Assembly (NCBI GenBank): GCA_037903355.1
Contig: JBAJFE010000025.1
Location: 186,001-250,000 of the forward strand
Origin: Trichuris trichiura
Taxonomy: Eukaryota; Nematoda; Enoplea; Trichinellida; Trichuridae
Length of the DNA stretch: 64,000 nucleotides
Direction of reading: 5' to 3'
Part shown: positions 23,427 to 38,600 of the stretch, piece by piece
Position numbering within the stretch: the first letter of the stretch is position 1
Layout of the letters: each line of letters starts with the position of its first letter
Program-made: the position numbers and the translations under genes
Notes under the pieces: generated by a model
Seen by the model: the letters and a program-made list of their open reading frames with translations, nothing else
Database searches by the model: none
What the model was told of the DNA's origin: nothing

Positions 23427-26400
23427 TATTTGCTTAAGGTAAATGAAAAAAGGCCAAACCAACATTCATTTTATGGAACATTGTCCTGTCAGAAAAAATC
23501 CTGTCATTTGTCTCAGTAATGAGAATTACACTTTTTTAGGTTGAAACTGAAAAATTCAACTGCTGTGAAGAAGTTACAAACAAAAAGCAGACCAGTATGA
23601 ATCCTCCAGTAACTACTACTAATGGCATTCGTCTCACAGGAGGTGCGCTACATGTTGCTTGTATGCTAGCTCTATGTTAAAATGTTGTTTTGACGCAGGA
23701 AAGTAGTTGGTATTGACTCGAAAATGGGTGCTTCCCTAAAAGTTCAAAAGTTTTCGTGCTGATTTTCAGTATGCCTTCTTTGTGGCCCGTTTTTGATTTC
23801 TGAAATTAACCAAACAAAAGCGCCCTATCAACGGTAGTATGAGCACTCAGTAAAAATATCAGAATAATTAGTGCTTTCGGGAGGGCTTTCTTTCTTCTTC
23901 AGCGATAGCGTTGTGAAAGCCGTACTTTGACACCTGCGCATTCATTCTTATCACTAAAACCGGCTATTGTTCCATACCATTTAGTCCCTCTCATCAGCTT
24001 TTAAATAGCCACCTGTCAGGGCGAAGTTTTCGCTAGCACAGTGCCAAGGACGAAAAAAATTGTCCTGAAAGCTGGTGAAGTAGTTTCCCTAATACGTGCT
24101 TGTGTCAAAAGCTGGAACAGCGTGTTTGGTTAAACGGGCAATAAAGAAGCTGTATTAAAGTTCAGCATGAAAATAGTGGATATTGAAGATGAGGCGTTTT
24201 GTAGCGGGGATATAAGCTTTCATATCTTCTGTTACCCATTTTGAAGTAGCGCGAAATGAAGATAAACAATGGAGCTTTCAACATCCTTCTTGTCCTATTT
24301 TCGGCAAATGAAATGATAGGCTTCAATAGACCATAAATTCATACATTGAAGACAGGGCCCGAAGGCCCCATTATTTTTTTAAAAAATTGTGCAATATTAC
24401 AACAGGTTCACCGCAAAGTCGCACATGGAAAATAGCAAGTGCTATTATTTTCCAATTATCTAATTCCACAGTATGCAGCAATCAGAACAGTAGCTCAGTA
24501 CACTGTCCCCAATTATGTATGTTAGTAACGCTGTGCTACAAAAAACATGTTCTTTTGCTATAGTGAGATGAGCAACCTCCCTTTTCTTACTTTTAACATT
24601 CCTAAATTGTTTCCTATTCTAAGTTAAGTTATATTTAAGTGCCAATAGATTAGTAATAAATAACGGTGAATATTATATTGTCATTTTCAAAGAGCCAACA
24701 CTTTTTTGTATAATGCGGTCTTTCTAAATCAGAATACGTTTACGGAGACCTACTCCGCAAAAACTGTAGACTGTTCTTGCTGCCTATAATTTCCGCCGCA
24801 AACGTGCTCCTTCAGCACACTGTTTCAGAAAAGAAAAGGCTGTCGAACCAGCACGGTTTGTTGCGAAAGCAATAAGCGGTCAGAGCCGCCTACGGAATGG
24901 GCAGTGTCACCGTAAATAAATGCTGAATGTTATCTACCATATCCCGTTCTTGTATGAGAAAGCTCGATAATCACGCACTGTTATATTCTCAATTGCAAAA
25001 CGGTCAAAGAGAATAGTTTCCGCGGAGTTTATCAGAGATGAATTGCAGCATGGTAAACTTATTCCACTTACTATTCATTTCGAAGTTCAAATTCGTAAAC
25101 GTAATTTCATCTACGATCCACTCGTATCTGAAAGTGCCTCAACGGGGTACCAATCATGCAGACGCATAGCGGAATAGTTCCAGTAAGTATGGACAATTGA
25201 ACGACGGTAGAACAAATTAGTGCACCTGGTCATCATTCGTTCTTTATGTTCTATAAAATGATGTGATTACCTTCAGCCGCACAAGTTGGTTGTATACCTA
25301 CGCATATGGTCGGCATTTATCGCACCGCGCCAATTTTTGTTAGAAGCCTGCTGAGTCGTCACGTCGGTTTGTCCAAGCGTCAGCGCGTGTCGTCGCTTCA
25401 TTTCTTCCGTGATCCCCTACCGTAGAATGTTCAAGCGTCTTTGACCGACTTATTTTGCTCCTTGTGAACGTTTTTTGGCGTATTGTCGTTTTGCAATTGT
25501 TGTTGTTGAAAATTCCTTTCGTCAAAAAATTGCGAATTTTCGTACGAAGTTCTCAAAGCTGTAATCGTCATCATGGATATCAGCTTGAAGAGCGGAAAGC
25601 AGTGCTTATCGTGTTCTATTGATAGAAATAACTCCTCATTGTTAAGTTGTCCAAAGTTCGTAAATTCGCGCACTTCTTAAAAACGACACTCAGAAGAATG
25701 TGCGCATAACTGCTTAGCAAGTTCAACTTTTTTCGTAAAGTATACTGTTGGTCAAACAAATTGACAATGTGTACGCAATAATTTAGGACCAATAGAACTG
25801 GTCAAACGCTTACTCTTTTGTTCGTTATGCTGTGCACAGAAAAAAGAGTCCGACTTAAGAAGTGAAAGTAGAAGTAGTATTTCTTACAGTGTTGGCGAAA
25901 CATGAATAGCTCACTCATTCTTCCACTGCTAAAACTGAAAGCATTGATAATATATTCTCTGCAGTAACTATAAACACGTATTTGATCGTAATGGCTGCGT
26001 CAATGTATTACGTCTGGGAAGGTCATGGTCAATGCCAAATGCTCCGCATGAACTGTAAATGAAAATGCTTCCTGCCCATTAAGCACTGTGAACGAGAGAC
26101 TGTAGCAATTAAAAGTAATCATTAGTTGTAAATTTAATTCAAAGTTGGCTCCTTGGCTGGATTCGACAATTTTCTTAAATCAAAATGCTGATGCAGACTT
26201 GCGCACTACCTGTAATAGCCAGTTGTAATCAAGCTTTTTGGCGCCACAGCGCAACCGGATGAAGTGAATGCACGCATGCATGATATGCTGCAGGGCGATA
26301 GCTCAATTTAGAAAGGTTAAAAAATGTTTGACCTACATGACAACTAAAGTAGCGCAGCTATTCCAGAAATCGTTTCGCCTCGCCTTGCTATCAATAAGAT

Positions 26401-27138
26401 AGGGCGTAACTGCTGCACCGAATTAAGTGTAAAACGATTCTTATTCTTTCTTGCTCACTTTTTCTCATAGAAAATTGAACAGTATAGAATGTTTGCTTTT
26501 GAGCTTTTCTGAAATTATCATCAATGCAAGCCTAATTTCCAAGAAAAACGGTCGACTGTCTACTTAGTTTGTCATTGTCGCTAACGCTTCATAAGAAGAC
26601 TTATTCACCTTTTCTGAAAAGCAGTCAGCCAGCAACATGCCCACCTAAATTGAATTCACATAATCTTCTTCAGTGAAAGGGTTCCTCCCATGCAGTGTAT
26701 TGCTTAGCGCGCGAAAAGAAGGGCCAATTGACATAAATTCCGTTTAAGTACGCTCTGTCAAAGCGTACATGTACTAACTTTAATAAACGCTATAAAACAT
26801 TGAATGCTAGCGTCTTGAAGATATTATCCTAGTCACTACTGTTCCCGCTAAGTTCAGTCGTTCCGCTCAGACATTTCAGAGTAGGACGTTTACCGCAGTG
26901 TCTGTGCGGGTCGACTGGTCACAGTAGTCGTTAAACAATTCAACTGTATCATGTTTTATTTGTACGTCGAAATACAGCGTTAAAATGGAGGGTTAAGAAG
27001 GAATAGAATGCAGGTGCACTAGAAAATTCGTCAACTATTCTTTTGACGAATAGCTGCTGCGCTGAAATTAAGTTTTTCAAATCTAAGTCTACGAACAAGA
27101 ATGAACAGCAGGAACAAAGTACTCTTATCCTTTTCCCT
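23427..27138. other. No supported gene
   Basis: Scattered short frames only. At about 24355-24380 a 5-bp stem with a CGAA loop (GGGCC/GGCCC) is followed by seven T residues, resembling a terminator hairpin, but there is no transcription unit before it. Confidence 0.55.
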
Positions 27139-29624
27139 TCACTGAATTTCGCATGGGTCGGAAGCCTTCGATGTGCAATGCGTCCATTCCAGCTGTCCAC
27201 GCTTTACTCGATCTATGACGCATTTTCCAATCGCTTTATCGCAAAAGCAACCGCGACTCCTGTAGCATGCCATACATTGTAAGCCGATGAAAATGAGCAA
27301 ATTATCCATTTGATCTTGAAGAAGATTATTGTGCATCTATTAGTAGCTTAATGGCCTAGCGAAACAGAACACAAAACGTGAGCGTGAAGTTACCATTCCA
27401 TCATCGTATTCCCTCTATTTTGGTCGTGCAGAAATGTAATCACAATCCACCTTTAACAGTACTTTTGTTTACTGTTTTTTTCTAGTTGAATTTTCAGAGT
27501 AGCACCCTTTAAATAGATCGATTTGTTAGCTGGCTAATTATTAATCCTAAAGAACCATCTGAGTGTGGATTTGCGTCTTTCTATCAAGTGCGTCAGGAGC
27601 AAAGAAGACAGCAAACGGGTATACTTTGGGCGGATATTAGAAATAGACCTTCCGTTTGTGAAAAATACAACGGAGGCACCGACTCATACGATAAATGAAT
27701 TTGGGATCCTCCTATTTCTAGCTGACTACACGTGGTGGAATAGTGAAAATAGGCTACCAAGATGAGATTGCCAACATTTTTCTCTACCGCAAAAAAGACT
27801 TTTCAAACAGTGGACATTGTAAGCGTTCACTGCTTGACAGAAGGCAGCAGTTATTCAAAAAGGGCCAAAAAGCACACCTGCAAATCTTAGGCACTGCAAG
27901 TGTACTAATCGTGGAGGGTAGCGAATTTGCAGTAGATTGCTTATGTTGCAGAAAAAATCTTTTTGCTAAGGTGAACGTTCACTGCTTTGCCGAGGTAAGC
28001 AAATCAAATTCTCTTGAAGATTCCTTCATGCAATAACAGCATCTAATCCCAGGTACAGCGATGTGATAAAAAAAAGTGGAGCCTCCGTATCCACATTCAA
28101 TGTGCAGATTTTAGGTGCCTTTATCAAATTGGACGTTTAACCAGCATGAGTGAAAATAAAATTCGACCTTTTCTGATTATTCGGATTCGTTAGTGGAAAG
28201 GTATCAAGAAAAGACACACCGCAGCAAAAATTATTTTAAATGAAAAGAAGATCAATTTTATGAAGCACATGCTGCTTTTCAGTTGGAATTCCTTTTGAGC
28301 ACTGCTGCTTCGGGTTCCTCAAACATATTGCGAAGCTGTCACTTCTATTCTACATAATTTTATTCGGATCTGGGAAATATTTTCAGCTACTTCAAAAAAG
28401 CAAGTGCTCTTGTAAATATCGCTGAAATTCAATGAGCAGGTGCCTTTTCAACTCAGATTGAATCGTGACTGGTTTCAATCAGAGAAAGACGCCCTGTTAG
28501 TGCATTAGTGTCATCCTGATAAACGTCATCTCTTTGGGAGTACACGATTTTATTAATTGCCATCAGCGAAGCTGAGTAAAAAAATGCTAGCCTCAGCTGC
28601 GTGAATTTCGCTAAGAACAGAAAGCAGTGAAACAGATTTAAATATGTGATAATTTGTTCACGACTTAGGGAAGAGTAAATGCACCCATTAAGTGCCCATT
28701 TATGGGTCCCGTTTTGACAAGAACAAACTGTGTTTTGGTGTTTAAACATCTCAAAGAAGCAGACCCTCTGTTGCCGGGTAATCCAATTAGGAAGAATCAA
28801 TGCATTACAATACTTCACAAAGAATGGATTCTCCTTTTTTCTTTTTCTCCTTTCAAATTACAAAGAATGGAGTTAATTACATTGCACTTTTCTACAAGTG
28901 AACTGCTCAGAGACAATTTGGAAAGTGTAACTTTCGCACACTCGCAGATGGAAGAAACGCGTTTTTTAAAAATAAATGACGTCCTTAATGATTAGTGAGC
29001 TCTGTTAATATGCCTAAGTTTTGATTTGAAAGAAGTCATATTGAAAAAATGGGTGTCTTACGAATAATGAGTTTCTTTCATTAGTTGGCACCACTCTTTC
29101 GGTTCTCGACTCGTGTAGCAGTCTTTGTGAAACTGACATCCTTCTTCAACGCCAGATGTACTAATGTAGGCTATTTCACCTTGTTCATATTGTGCATAGA
29201 AGTCATCTGACGAAGTCAGGCGAACTTCAGCGCCACTTGCACTTGCTCCAACATGCGAAACAAATGTTGTTGGTGTTGTATCTTTGAACTCGTGAACCAC
29301 TTGGATTGCAGTTGTATCTTCGAACTGGCCGACCATCTGGGTAGGTGTTGCAAATGGGGTACCTTCTAGCTCTAAACGTTCATGAGTGACCGGTTCTCTG
29401 TCCTCCCATCGGGATGAAGCAGTGAACTTTTGTATTGGAGTGGTCAATCTATGTTCCACTTCCTGGCCAACTGGAATCAATGGATATACTGGGATCCAAT
29501 TGCCTTGATCTGCGGTTACGTTGCTTGCGCCCGAAAAGATTAGTAGCAGAAGTATCGCAGAAATTCCTTCCAAGAATATGCGCTGTCGCTTCAGCATCTT
29601 CATGCTAAAGATATTTTGGTGCAT
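27139..29624 (-). CDS. Secreted cysteine-rich protein, nematode-type
   Basis: Two exons on the minus strand: 29624-29062 and 27259-27139, joined at donor TTC|GTAAGAC and acceptor GCTACAG|GAG in matching phase 2, giving 227 residues. Without splicing exon 1 would stop at once in the TAA of the donor. The start is ATG 29624 (or the internal ATG at MKMLKRQR); a hydrophobic core GISAILLLLIFSGA then predicts a signal peptide. The middle is Thr-rich without cysteines (ELEGTPFATPTQ, HEFKDTTPTTF). All eight cysteines are at the end, spaced C-x5-C-x9-C-x12-C-x-C-x6-C-x14-C-x7-C, with motifs TSREPKEWC, GCFCDKAIGKCVI and LEWTHC. I recall this pattern from nematode secreted proteins but cannot name the family. 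It probably acts outside the cell as a disulfide-bonded module. Confidence 0.82.
27260..29061 (-). other. 1.8-kb intron of the secreted protein gene
   Basis: Far longer than the usual 40-70 bp introns of this genome. It contains plus-strand frames at 27565-27765, 27743-28036 and 28702-28995 without recognisable motifs or good start and splice signals; I treat them as chance. No repeat of the families seen elsewhere in the window is evident in it. Confidence 0.6.
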
Positions 29625-32600
29625 TGTAGTAACATAAGAAAAAAAGAATTCTATTAAGTGAGCTCAGTTGATAGCTATATTAGCCCTGCATGCAGGTTAA
29701 TCAATTGTGTAGTGTAGTCGTCATAACTGCACTTCTTATTTTACTCACTTCCCTTAACTTAATAGTACATCAAGACTGCTCTATACAAAAGCAGGAATTG
29801 TTAAAATGATAAAATCAGATACCTTAATTGAATTTAACCCTATGAAAGCAAAACGTAACGTGCCCTTTCCTTCGCAAAGGCTTCTGAGCGAATACTTTTA
29901 ATTACTTTTCGCTGAACGCACCCGATAAATGTGGCGCCATCTTGAATGAACATCTGGGACATCTTCTTTTTGAAAAAAGGCAAGTAACTGATGCTTGGGC
30001 ACTGTTGGAAACGGGTCCTTGGTAATGATAGATGCTTCTAATCTTAATTGAAACCTCGTTTCTCTACAATTTTTACTTCACTTCGTCCTATCGGGAATGC
30101 CGCTCCCGTTCTGCAGGTTGCCAACAGTCAGCATACAAAAAGTCGATTTACTCTTCATGCCAACTGCAGGAAGATAGGTGCATAAATTCTGTAGCATACA
30201 GCAACTTGTATGCCCAAAGCAAAAGGCAAGTCACTTTCAGCAGCAAAGCTTTTTCCGAAATCAAGATCACGCAGTTGGTCTATTACATGCGGAATGCTAA
30301 TTAAAAAAAAATATGTTGTGTAGTTCTGCTTCAGCTTTGGAAAATAATCCCTGACATAACAATAAACCTTACATAAGGAGCCGATCATTCTTACTGCGCA
30401 AGTGGAATACCAGTCACTTCGACTTCTCCTTGCAATGGTGGACAAGTGGTTTCCATTCAAGCACAGATCGCCTGTCGTATCTGTACGATTATTTGTTCCG
30501 AAGGTCTACTCCAAATAGTGAAGAACCTCAACGTGTACCACGTCTCCACCTGCCTCTGAGCGCTTATGGGAAAGTTTCATTCAAAAACAAGAGGCAGTTT
30601 GATATAAACTGGAATAACTGACCAAAATAATAGACGGCCCTCTATTTAAATAACAAAGCAGAACAGCTACCATCACATTTTCTAATAAACGTTGTTGCGA
30701 ACTCGGAACAATGATAGTGCAATGCTCGCACTGTAAGATGAATGATGTGGGCGGTGTGACTGCTTTAGGCTCCTAATGACTTTCTGCAGAATCTGCTGCG
30801 GCATCCTCAAGCCGTGATTGATGTCGTGCGCTACCACAACTATCAACAATGATAGCCTCTGCGGGTACTCAACTGTTCTTCCTGACATATCCGAATTAAT
30901 CTACTGTTAGTCATTCTCGTTGACGCCATTATTAAGTATAGGTCGAGGTTGCTTGAATACAATATCAAAGGTATAAGGGCGACTGGTCTGACAATCGAGA
31001 CAGTTACTTATTTTTAGACAGATATGAAGCCCAACTCGCATACAGATGTCGTATGAAGGAACAATTCCCACGCTTCATGCAAAACAAACCTGGAGAACGC
31101 ATGATTTCATCATAGTACGCAGAATAGGCTACATTTAAAATCATATCACTCCATCTTTAGAAATTTTTATTTAAATTTACAAGCTTCTCCCGACTATGAA
31201 CATTGAAAACTGTGTAGTTACAGAGGGCGGCCTGTACTGGTAAGTCACTTCATCATGTAATATCCGCCTTCTTGAGAAACACAGCATTTCAAATGAAATT
31301 TCCTTATACCCCTGTTCGCAAATTTAGGTCAAACGAATTGCCGATTAAATGAAATCTTTGGTGGCGGAACAAGTAGCGCTTCCAATATATTACCAAAACA
31401 ACTTACTTCTATGACTGATTTCCGCGAAAACGGCTTGGTATTAATAAATGCGTTTGGAAAACTCGCCAGTCACCCGCTGTCGGATGTACTTATTGGCACC
31501 TGGTTAGCGTATTTACAGTCGCGGTTAATGCGAAGTTTCCTGAAGATAGTGGAACCGTTCTACGCGCTGCTTAACATGACACCCAGGCAGGTGACAGCAA
31601 TAATTCATGTCATTGCTTTGATCTACTTCTCTTCGCTCAATAATGATCAGTCTATTCCTTTGTCTATCAAATAGAAATCTGCTCCGAGACTGACTCAAAG
31701 TTACTTGGAATGTCAATCAACCTAAAACGGTCATTTCAAGGCACTTCTAATTAAACGAATTAAGCAAATTGTGGAATCTCAACCTCAGATGCAGAACAGT
31801 TAGGAATAACAGTGACAGAGACGCCTTTCGCTTTAACTCCTATGCACGTAGACTCCGTGGTTTTACTAGTAGGCATTTAGTAACTGTTTATTAAAGTCAA
31901 CTTAACAAAGAAATGCAATTACTCACTGTGACAACGGACTTGCTTCAACTTTCTTTTTCCACGAATTTGTTGCTGCAGAAAAATCCAACTAGATTATTTC
32001 CTTCTTTGAGTACTGCAACAGGATAAGAAACGTCTTTTGAATTGTTCTCTTTGGCAGCAGCTCAGCTAGTTAATTTATCCGCTGGACCTGGAGCGACTAG
32101 GTAAACGTGACGCGACAGCAGTACGGCTTTCCTGAGGGCAATAAACGCTGCTACGACGTTTTAGATTTACGCTACTTTGATCTTCCGTCTGTAACAACTG
32201 CCGTAAAGTAATTGTTCGGCGACAGCTATAGATCACTGGGCCCAACGAGAACACAGCGAAAGAATAATGGCTTCACCAATTTGCCCAACAGAACATGTTA
32301 GCACACTAAAAAAAATGCTTACTTCATCTTTTGCAGTAGCCCTTTCTGCTTCCTCATCTTTTACATAAGTGTAATACAGTTACAGCATTTGCTGTAGTTT
32401 CCCTTAATTTTTGTGTAAAAGTATTTTGAAACAACTTGAGCTGGTAAGCATGAAACGCACAACGCATCCATTACTATGCCATGAACGTCTCTTCAATGTT
32501 ATTAAAGTCGGATGTTACAGGTATGGCATAAAAAAACACTTGGCCCAAATATTCAGTTAAGGCAATTTTTGCAGAATACTTGATATTGAGGTTATGAAAT

Positions 32601-35600
32601 GTCATTATTTTGAGATCGCTATATTCCATTTTATTTGGCTGAAATGTAAATAATCATTAGCAGACCGTTAAGCAAACTTTCCATTTTCTATATGCCAGCA
32701 AAGAAAGTGGGCATTGTCTTGTACGCTTTCCTTAGGCGCTGTGTGCGCTTCTGGCAATAAAGTGCCCAACTATTAGCTACTCTTCTTTAAAAATATTTGA
32801 AAATAGCGAAAGACAATAAGTAGCAAGAAAATTATTATTACTTAGCTGTACAATCTGAAATTACAATCAGTTGCTCAAGTACGGTTTTCAGCAATTCTAC
32901 CATTTAACCCTACTCCTTTCCATTCAAACCTTTTATTTTCCTGAGGATCTGTGTGATCATCTCACAGTTTGCTTAAGTCGAATAATTTATATTATCTACT
33001 ACGACTTGCACAGACGCTGCTCGAGCGGGCTCATTCTTTTTCATTGTCTGTTGGTGTATTGAGTTTGGGTTTTAACGTCCAGTGACTTCGAAGACGCACC
33101 TTTCTGCTATGTCTGCGCTAAATGGTATGCTTTATTACAGAAAAATTGCTAAGTAATAATGACGCTGAGAAAGGGAAAAGGTCAACCCTAAAAGCCCTGT
33201 TCCTGAAAGCGGATCTTTTACAGAAGACTGCAGTCTTTCCGCATTAAATGACGAGTTTCAGCTTTCAACTACTTCAAATAAACCGATGAAGTATTTTTAC
33301 TTCCTTAACCTTGAATTGAAAAGTTGTAAAGCATAGAAGATAACCATCCTTTCACCAGAGAACTGACAGTCCACTGCTAACTGAAGGGAAATGTCACTGA
33401 AGCGCAACAAACGGTTGAGGGTGAAGAACATCATGGTTAATTATAGTTGACAGTTTTAGTTACAGTATATTGAGATGTTGTCACGAAGGTTACTGAGAAG
33501 TGTACAGGGTCATTTCTGGTTTGCTAGGCTGCATTTCTAACAGGTTTGCTTCCGTTGGCCTTTTTGGGGCGTTGCATAAAACCTACGTTGTTTCAGCTGA
33601 TAGCGTTGACTCGTCTTCTGTCTTCATCGCAACGAATAAAAATGCCTGAGTAAAGTTGTGAGCATTAGCACTGTACGCCTTCTCAATTCCATTAACTTCT
33701 CAGGAAGCCTAACGCTGTCGTAATTTACTGAACACGCATCCGACGTGTTACATCTACGCGGGAGAAATACGGTTTTCTATTTAATGCAAGAAATTTGCCT
33801 GCAGACAACAATTTGCCATTTTAACAGACAAGCAAACACCGTTTTGAACAGCACAGAGATAAACCTAATTTTTTCCAACCATTTAAGCGTTATGTAACTG
33901 AAGCCGTTTTGGTTAAATGCAGTCAGTTCAAATCAGTTATAAAACCTGCTTAGTTCAGTGTTTAACCAATGAAGTTATGAACACAGAACGGGCCAATTCA
34001 CCATTGCAAAGATTATTGCTTGCACGAACTGTGATGAACAAATTACTATCACGTGCGCTAATTTTTAAAATTCAACAATATACTTCGAAAGGCCATCGAT
34101 TGGTCAATAGGGGTATTATTGGTTATAAATGTGATTGCTACAACAATGTTGACTACTAATGGTACTGAAGATATTATAGGCCAGTTAGCAAACGTCCACA
34201 AATTCACAAGCAATGTTAAACAGTTCGCTAAGCGGTTCAGTTTTCCAAGACCACATCTCCGAGTGGATAAGCTCCTAGTGATAATCGACTAGATGTATAC
34301 ATAAACAAAGGAACACTAACCAATGGAATTATCGGCAGCTATCCTTGAAATTAATATGCATAAATTATTAAAGCACTGACCATACCTTAACAAAAATTAA
34401 GCAAGACGAAAATCAGTGGCAATTTTCATTAAAAACGTGACGCATCACTTCGAAGATGAGTGTACTCAAGAACAAACAGTACATAAATGAAACAAGCGTG
34501 ACTTTGGCATATTTCAAACTTGTTCAATACATTATTAAATTCTGAACGGCTTACTTTGAGCTCACGGAAATTTATCATTGCAATCCTATCCAATACTTTA
34601 CATTGGAAAACGGCAGGAGCAAAGGTAATGCCACTAACACTTCAGCTTACCATTGCACGTATTGGAAAAACCTCCTCTACTCGGAGAAATATGAAGCAGA
34701 ACTGATAATCTGAAATGATGGTCACTAAACTGGTTAACTGCAAAGATAAACATTAAAAACAATCAAGATAAATACTTGCACCGAAGAATTTGAAAGCAGT
34801 CATTCTTTCGGACTGTGCGTCACGTAGGCCTGCCGCTTCACCTTTTAAGTTTACTTCTCCTCCATTTCGTTCACTGTTTACGTTTATATGAGCAGCATTT
34901 ATTGAGAAAATCGACGAAATGGTAATTCAGCTTTGCATGGATTTTTAATACCCGCTTGAATGCCTTAGCACCCAGAGTAACCTAATGACACAAGAGACCT
35001 GATTAAGTATAGATATCTTGCACTACGGGAACAGATTTTTATTGTGCTCCTTTCACGGCTTTTACCGTTTCTCTAACTCTACCTTTGAAATATCAAAATA
35101 AACGTCTTAAATGGATGTTAGCGAAATCACCCACACAGAAAATGTATTAGTACATAGATTCTCAGGATGTTGTAGTCATCTCGCCATCGTGATGTAAGAC
35201 CACCACTTGCACGTGGAGCGCACGTTTCGCTATTTTATGGATACACTTACAGGAGCCGGAGTGAATCGTGAAGAGACCACCAAAGAAAACGGACCTACTT
35301 GTTTATTGAAATAAACGCAAATTAAATGCATGCTTAAGTCATTCTGTTTATATTAATCCGTAGTTGCCCTTACGGCTCACGCTAACTTGGCGAAGCTTAG
35401 TTGCTTCTGCATGTCTGTAGCAATTATTTTTTCATGAACGGCTGTGTACCCATTTACATAGTATACTGCGTTTGTAACCATGGCAAGCAAAATACGAGCA
35501 TTACTAAACGTATAAAGTACATTTGTGGCGTATGAACTATTCTTAAGTTTCGTGATGTCCGTATCTTGCAGTGGTTACAAACTGAACATACCACATAAAC

Positions 35601-38600
35601 GGGAACATAGCCATTCCCGCAAATCATACCCAATCGGCGACCTGTTACAAAGAACCCAATTTTAGAGCCCGTCTATAGGCAAACATTCTTTCAATTATGC
35701 TCTCGATTTGTAAGTTTGGTCAGTTTAAGGGGACAGCGTTACAGTTTGAATCATTAGTAGTTCCAAATTGAATTATCTGAAAGCGAAAGGTTCCCGGCCA
35801 GAGAGACAATTAGGTTGACTGAGACTGACAATTCTGAGCTGTCAATATTCAAGCCTATTACAAAACAGTAAAGGACGCATTGTTTTTGAATAAATTTATG
35901 AGCAACCTGGTATCCTACTTTCTTTTCTAGAAAGAACGCGTTGATCTTGACCGCACATATCACAAACAGCAAAAAGCGGTAACTCAAACGTATCTCCGAT
36001 GAATTTTCTAAGAGTGCATGTGCTGAGGACACTTCAGAATGAGCGATTGGATCCATATAGAACCTATAATGTTTCTATTCTATTTATACCACTCAAAAAA
36101 TCATTAGCTGAACATTATCAGCGTCATTACCACTCAAGCTGCGTCAATTGGCTACTTAAGTTTCAATCAACTAACACTTTTTGTGCTCGTTCTACCCTTT
36201 CGCCACTTCTAGTTGCAAGACCTGTGCACAAAATGTGAAGTATAGCATAGCGCGCAGTAAGCAGTTCATTTTCTAAAAATATGGTTAAGTATGCATAATA
36301 ACCGCCACTAACGTTAGCCTAAGTAAAAAAAAATTGTTTACTTTTTACTTAAGCAAATACTTAATTTGCTCACAAGGATTTACCTTTTTACAGCAAGGTG
36401 AACCATTCCCTTTGATTGAAAACGAGAAAAGTCACTCTTCGATAATCCACTGGTTGGTGGATATCTAAAGCTTAGCCTTTCAACGACGTCAAAACAACTC
36501 TTCTTCTCAGCAAATTAAACCAAACGTGTCAACAATAATGACAGCAGCACTACTAACACCGCTAAAAGATTTAATGATGCAGTGTGAAGGATATTGTAAA
36601 GGCAGAGTAAGTCAGTAAAACTTTTTATAACACGACAGATGATATCTGTCAGCGCGACTACTGACACTTATATACGAACGGACATTTGGTAACCCCATTA
36701 TCTAAATAGAAAATTATTTTTAAATAACACTTTTTGTAAAGCTTCTGAATACATACGTCGTTGGCGTGCCTACCACAAATGATTGCTTTCCCTAAATTGA
36801 AAGGACTGTTTCAAACTCCCTTCATTCCATGACAATTTTCCGACTGCCCTACTAATTGCATAAAAACGATTTCAACTCGCTACTCGCCAACGGCCAGCAA
36901 CATCTTAAATCATGACACTCTTCCGAATTTCGTCTGGTTTAAGAGCTTAGCTACTTTCCTAAACATTTACTCAGACAACGAGGCTAATTACTTGATTTTA
37001 CTTCTACACCAAAAATAACACGCCGTTAAATGGATAAAGTTTCCTAAATATGCGACAGTTGGTTTCAGGACTTTCTGCGCATAACCAAGCTCCATGCAGA
37101 AAAAAGCAAATAATCTGTACATAATTTTCAAACTCCGTTTCCGTGTATCTTGCATTATCTCTAGATTAGTCATAATACTTGAAACTTGGTTCTACTTTTT
37201 CAGCTATTGTGTCCTGAATTTGAAAAAACTACGTTGCTATTGGAATCGCCCCATTCGCATTGAACATCCATTTTGAGTTTATTATAACACCAACAGCAGC
37301 AGGGGCGCCTTCAGTCACGTGAGCTGCGGCCGCTAATGAATATATGGTAAAATCTCCTGCAGTTAGCCGTTGTCCCTCACGATGTCCAGGTTCTCTCGCA
37401 GTCCCCCATCTTATCGAAAGAAGAACGACTTGATCAAGGTCAAAGATAAATCCGTACGATTATTTGCGACGGTAGGATACAGGTATTACAGTTAATGAAC
37501 AACGTCATAACGCATATGTATTGCTGTTCTTCGCTTTACGAAGCGGTGCACTAACAAATGTCCTCTCACACATGAATAAGTTTTTGCATGTTATCCATCA
37601 ACGAAGCTAAGCTGAACTAATATACTTGAAAAAAAGATAGGCAAACGAAGGAAGACCGGCGTGTGAGGAAAAACAAGTGAACGTATCATATACTGAAGAA
37701 ATGTGACTCCGACCAGACGAAGAAAATCTGATCTACCTTTACAAAACTCAATATTGACGTAAGTTTTCGTCTCTAAAGCCCTCCATTCACTAATTTTGGC
37801 TCAAATATCACGTTACGACAACCCTGAAAACGTCATTACCTTTATGTGAGAATAAACGGTTTCATTTTGTATAAAAATTACGAAATTTCAAACGATCGTT
37901 AAGAATGACTATTTCAAATAGAGCAATTATAAGTTCACTCTGTCTTCTATTGCACGAGCGCCATGTTAACGCTCGCCAAAACTATGCCCCTTTACCATAA
38001 TGCCCTCATAGAACGCTGATAATGATGACGATGGTTATTGCAGAATACTCACAGCGGTGATACATTTTGCCGTTTAGATGAACTGTCTGCGTAGGAAACC
38101 TTTTTGACTACGATCACGAAGTAGTTTGCCCACGTAATTGCCTTCTACCAACCATAACCGCGCAAGACATGTAAAGAAAGAACGAGACTCAATGCGAACA
38201 ATGGCTCAAGCAACAATAGCTACACATGCATTGGCGATCAATTATGGGACAAGCTGACGATGTTTTAGGAAGATACATGAAGGGGAAAACTAACCGCAAA
38301 TGATAACATATCGCATCAGCAGACTAACAACGAAATCTGTGGCACTCCACACATAAGGACAAAAAAGTATATATTCCCAGCATGTCACACGATTAGACAT
38401 CGTCTGGAAATGAGAACAGCACCAAACGTCTGAATAATTGACAGCGGCAACCTCCTGCGAAGATAACTTCACTGCTTTCCCTGGTTAAAGCAACGTTCGG
38501 TTAAATCCGCGGATACAACGGCTCTACCGTATACGCAGAAAACATAAAGTAACATTTCTTAAAGTAGTAGTGAATAATTGTGTGTTTAGGAAAAGAGGCG

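Noticed and set aside
24355..24380. Hairpin plus T-run resembling a bacterial terminator
   Set aside because: The sequence is eukaryotic and no transcription unit precedes it; a 5-bp stem followed by T residues is expected by chance in this much AT-rich DNA.
27565..28995. Plus-strand frames as an independent gene inside the secreted-protein intron
   Set aside because: Three unconnected frames without ATG context, motifs or consistent splice sites; nothing beyond chance.
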